The notes under the pieces are model-generated. The model had not been told where the DNA came from and did no database searches. It saw only the letters and a list, made by a program, of their open reading frames with translations. Positions 61,378 to 64,000 of a stretch of 64,000 bases of DNA are shown piece by piece. This DNA is from Sphingomonas sp. 3P27F8. GTDB lineage: Bacteria > Pseudomonadota > Alphaproteobacteria > Sphingomonadales > Sphingomonadaceae. The stretch is from positions 1 to 64,000 of the forward strand of contig NZ_SCNL01000003.1 in the NCBI RefSeq assembly GCF_005502745.1, in the 5' to 3' direction. Both the position numbers and the translations under genes were made by a program. Each line of letters opens with the position of its first letter. The first letter of the stretch is position 1.

Positions 61378-61875
61378 ATGAGCGAGAAACCGAAAACCGT
61401 ATCGGAGCCTGATGTCGTGCTCGCCGTCATCATCGGCGCGCACGGAATTTCGGGAGAAGTGCGGCTAAAGGTATTCGCCGACGATCTGGATGCGCACCGG
61501 GCATTCAACGGCGGCACGCTGACGCTGAAATCCCTGCGGCACGGCTCGAATGGGGCGATCGCCCGCTTCGCCGAGGTGAATGACCGCAACCGCGCGGAGG
61601 CGCTCCGCGGCACGGAATTGTCCGTGCCGCGTTCGGCGCTCCCGCCGCTCGGCGAGGGCGAATATTATCACTGCGACCTGATCGGCCTTGCGGCGGTTTC
61701 CGCTGGCGGCGAGGCTCTAGGCCATGTGATCGCGATCGAGAATTTCGGTGCCGGCGACGTTATCGAGATCGAGCGCGACAACGGCAAGCGCTTCATGGTG
61801 CCGATGCGTGTGGACGCGGTGCCCGAATGGGATCATGAACGCCTGATCATCGCCCCGGCCTTCGTCGAAAGCTAG
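61378..61875 (+). CDS. rimM: Ribosome maturation factor RimM
   Basis: A 165-residue 16S rRNA processing factor binding S19. The N-terminal RimM domain shows A-V-I-I-G-A-H-G-I-S-G-E-V-R-L-K-V-F and the C-terminal PRC barrel shows E-Y-Y-H-C-D-L-I-G and M-V-P-M-R. Length is normal. It is separated from trmD by a serine hydrolase gene, unlike the common rpsP-rimM-trmD-rplS order. Confidence 0.95.
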   Translation: MSEKPKTVSEPDVVLAVIIGAHGISGEVRLKVFADDLDAHRAFNGGTLTLKSLRHGSNGAIARFAEVNDRNRAEALRGTELSVPRSALPPLGEGEYYHCDLIGLAAVSAGGEALGHVIAIENFGAGDVIEIERDNGKRFMVPMRVDAVPEWDHERLIIAPAFVES

Positions 61876-61935
61876 GCCATTGCCGCCGTCGCGGCGGCGC
61901 GCGATCAGATGCGCCGCCCAACGGAGTTCCTGCTG

Positions 61936-63471
61936 ATGATTCGCCGTTCGATAGCTGCGCTCGCTCTTGTGACCAGCGCTGCCGTAGTGACCGCGCAGGA
62001 ACGGCCCGCAAACCAGGCGGCGAAAGTAGCGACTCCCGGCGCGATCGATGCGATCGGGCCGCAACTGACCGCTTATTTCGACACGTGGATGAAGAACGCG
62101 CATGTGCCGGGGCTGGTGTTCGGGGTTGTCAGGGATGGCCGCCTCGTCGTGGTTCGCGGCCTCGGCGTACAGGATGTGGCCAGCGGTGTGCCGGTGACGG
62201 CGGACAGCAGCTTCCGTATTGCCTCGATGTCAAAGGCGTTCACCGCGCTCGCGATCCTCAAGCTGCGCGATGCAGGCAAGCTGTCGCTGGACGCGCCGGC
62301 GGAGCGTTACGTGCCGCAGATGGCCGGCTGGCGCTATCCGACCAAGGATTCGCCGCGCATCACCGTCGCAGATCTGCTCCACCACACCGCCGGCTTCGTC
62401 GAGGATAATCCCTGGGGCGACCGCCAACAGCCGCTTTCCGCTCAGGCGTTCACCTCAATGCTGAAAGCCGGTGTGCCGTTCGCGCGCGCGCCCGGCCTGA
62501 AGATGGAATATTCCAATTTCGGCTATGCCACGCTTGGCCGGATCGTCTCGAACGTCTCGGGTATGCCTTACGAGCGCTACATCCAGCGCGAGATTATGGC
62601 GCCGCTGGAGATGAAATCCACCGGCTATGACGTCATCAACATGCCGCAGCGGGGACGGGCGCTTGGCTATCGTTGGCAACAGGACGCAGCGGGACAAGGG
62701 GGCTGGGTGCGCGAGCCCGACATGGCAGACGGCGCGTTCGGCGCGATGGGCGGGGTGCAGACCAGCGCGCGAGACTATTGGCGCTGGGTTGCGTTTCTGC
62801 TGTCCGCGTGGCCGGCGCGGGACGATACGGATACCGGCCCGGTAAAGCGCGGCACGGTGCGGCAGATTGTCGAGGGCGCGAATTTCGTCGAGACGCGTGA
62901 GCGCCCGCCTTTTCTCGGCGCGCCGTGCCGGCAATCCTGGGCTTATGGCAAAGGCTGGTTCAATGTCGCCGACTGCGATCTCGGAAAGGTTCTGACTCAC
63001 ACCGGCGGGTATCCGGGATATGGATCCGTGGTTGCGCTTTTGCCGGAAGCGGGGGTGGGCGTGTTCGCCTTCGCCAACCGCACCTACGCTTCGCCCGTCC
63101 AACCGGCGTTTCAGGCGCTGATGACGCTACGCGCGGCCGGGCTGGCGAGCGATCGACCGTTGCAGGTTTCCGCCGGTCTCGCCCGTGCCTACGATGCGGC
63201 CAAGGCGAGCTGGCGCAGCGGCGATCCGGCCAGTGCACCGCTTGCCGTGAACGTGCCGCTCGATCGCGATCTCGCGCGTCGCCGCGCCGATATCGCGGCG
63301 TTGAAAGCCACAGTCGGCGCCTGCGCGATGAACGAGCCGATCGCGCCGCTCTCCGCGATGGAGGGTACATTCGTGTGGGCCTGCGCGAATGGCGCGGTGG
63401 CGGGCCGCGTCCAGCGCGCGCCGACCCCGGCGCTGAGCCTTCAGGTGCTGGAGTTCAAGCCCGCGCCATGA
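61936..63471 (+). CDS. Secreted serine beta-lactamase-like hydrolase
   Basis: A 511-residue class C beta-lactamase/DD-peptidase-fold protein. From the ATG at 61,936 (G-G-A-G upstream) a clear signal peptide ends near V-T-A-Q; an ATG at 61,909 is less likely. The catalytic S-M-S-K tetrad, Y-S-N motif in M-E-Y-S-N-F-G-Y and H-T-G-G-Y-P-G-Y motif are present. C-terminal residues (about 390-510) form an additional domain. Whether it acts on peptidoglycan, esters or beta-lactams is unknown. Its stop overlaps trmD (ATGA). Confidence 0.88.
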   Translation: MIRRSIAALALVTSAAVVTAQERPANQAAKVATPGAIDAIGPQLTAYFDTWMKNAHVPGLVFGVVRDGRLVVVRGLGVQDVASGVPVTADSSFRIASMSKAFTALAILKLRDAGKLSLDAPAERYVPQMAGWRYPTKDSPRITVADLLHHTAGFVEDNPWGDRQQPLSAQAFTSMLKAGVPFARAPGLKMEYSNFGYATLGRIVSNVSGMPYERYIQREIMAPLEMKSTGYDVINMPQRGRALGYRWQQDAAGQGGWVREPDMADGAFGAMGGVQTSARDYWRWVAFLLSAWPARDDTDTGPVKRGTVRQIVEGANFVETRERPPFLGAPCRQSWAYGKGWFNVADCDLGKVLTHTGGYPGYGSVVALLPEAGVGVFAFANRTYASPVQPAFQALMTLRAAGLASDRPLQVSAGLARAYDAAKASWRSGDPASAPLAVNVPLDRDLARRRADIAALKATVGACAMNEPIAPLSAMEGTFVWACANGAVAGRVQRAPTPALSLQVLEFKPAP

Positions 63472-64000
63472 CCTTCGATGCAACCGTCCTGACGCTCTAT
63501 CCGGAGATGTTTCCCGGGCCGCTGGGCCAATCGCTGGCCGGGCGCGCGCTGGGCGAGGGGCGCTGGTCGCTGAATGCGGTCAACATCCGTGATTTCGCGA
63601 CCGACCGGCACAAGTCGGTGGACGACACACCGGCCGGGGGCGGCGCGGGCATGGTGCTCCGCGCGGACGTGGTGGCGCGCGCGCTCGATCATGTCGCGGA
63701 CGAGCGCCCCGTTCTGGCGATGACGCCGCGCGGCGCGCCGCTAACCCAGGCACGCGTACGCGCGCTCGCCGCCGGGCCGGGCGCGGTGATCCTCTGCGGC
63801 CGATTCGAGGGATTTGACGAGCGCTTGTTCGAGGCGCGGCCGATCGAGCAGGTCGCGATCGGCGATTACGTGCTGTCCGGCGGGGAGATGGGGGCGCTCG
63901 TTCTTCTCGATGCTTGCGTTCGGCTGCTTCCCGGCGTAATGGGCGCCGCTTCAAGCGGGGACGAGGAAAGCTTCGAAAGCGGCCTACTCGAATATCCGCA
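63468..64000 (+). CDS. trmD: tRNA (guanine-37-N1)-methyltransferase TrmD, 3' end outside window
   Basis: The first 177 residues are visible. The protein begins [18 protein letters not shown], then [10 protein letters not shown] and the trefoil-knot motifs [12 protein letters not shown] and [10 protein letters not shown]. These are diagnostic of the SPOUT enzyme TrmD. The ATG overlaps the hydrolase stop. The C-terminal domain and a probable downstream rplS lie outside. Confidence 0.96.
   Translation, partial: MTFDATVLTLYPEMFPGPLGQSLAGRALGEGRWSLNAVNIRDFATDRHKSVDDTPAGGGAGMVLRADVVARALDHVADERPVLAMTPRGAPLTQARVRALAAGPGAVILCGRFEGFDERLFEARPIEQVAIGDYVLSGGEMGALVLLDACVRLLPGVMGAASSGDEESFESGLLEYP

Noticed and set aside
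1..64000. tRNA genes, CRISPR arrays, insertion sequences
   Set aside because: Reading both strands I found no cloverleaf with a CCA-type end, no regularly spaced repeats and no transposase; a tRNAscan or ISfinder search would be decisive.

Overview
The window looks like the chromosome of a GC-rich alphaproteobacterium, most probably a sphingomonad (Sphingomonas or a close relative; the genus is inferred from gene content and order, not searched). Pointers are the CckA and ChpT phosphorelay proteins, an SRP RNA gene directly upstream of dnaX, a short RpoH, a 163-residue S16 with an Ala/Glu-rich tail, and dense coding with many ATGA overlaps. I see no transposase, integrase of a mobile element, CRISPR array, tRNA, rRNA operon or prophage. 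No stretch longer than about 300 bases lacks a gene or RNA.

Layout. 1-3.0 kb (minus): slt, greB and a partial NYN gene. 3.1-5.0 kb (plus): dapA, smpB, a DUF2062 membrane protein. 5.1-14.7 kb (plus): M13 metallopeptidase, cckA, a lone receiver, ilvD, a lipoprotein, the NAD(P)H-hydrate repair enzyme and a 23S rRNA methyltransferase; most of this block is visibly less GC-rich than its flanks. 14.65-16.3 kb (minus): truA-fmt. 16.35-20.2 kb (plus): recR, def, alaS. 20.3-22.1 kb: a secreted two-repeat protein, a glutathione transferase, a PAS-only protein. 22.2-26.7 kb (plus): radA, cvpA-like, a two-cysteine IscU-like scaffold, a Kef-type antiporter, DUF423. 26.7-28.3 kb (minus): aroK-aroB. 28.4-32.4 kb (plus): a 45-residue membrane peptide, a large secreted helical protein, xerD, accA, a small membrane protein. 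33.1-35.6 kb (plus): two consecutive cysteine desulfurases and a [2Fe-2S] ferredoxin. 35.65-38.1 kb: a small secreted protein, SRP RNA, dnaX, ybaB. 38.1-41.4 kb (minus): DUF3617 lipoprotein, mtgA, rpoH, rluD. 41.4-47.7 kb (plus): JAMM protease, chpT and the chemotaxis set cheA-cheW-cheY-cheB-cheR. 47.7-49.7 kb (plus): ampD-like amidase, RNase P RNA, a J-domain protein and a [2Fe-2S] protein. 49.7-54.2 kb: sufE and a large phage-shock (psp) locus with divergent pspF. 54.2-59.1 kb: sodB, then (minus) an EAL protein, mtaB, ftsY, yciB. 59.3-64.0 kb (plus): ffh, rpsP, rimM, a secreted serine hydrolase and the start of trmD.

How the parts fit. The window carries all three core parts of the signal recognition particle pathway (SRP RNA, Ffh, FtsY), two members of the CckA-ChpT cell-cycle relay, several translation and RNA-modification genes, and scattered Fe-S assembly parts (two desulfurases, ferredoxin, SufE, scaffold-like protein).

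The most unusual locus is psp. A sigma-54 promoter facing away from pspF is followed by a 48-residue membrane peptide, pspA, pspB, pspC and then four small one-helix membrane proteins. Three of these share a C-terminal coiled-coil tail that is also present at the end of PspC. This looks like an expanded PspB/PspC membrane module. I did not find an obviously new defence or mobile system.
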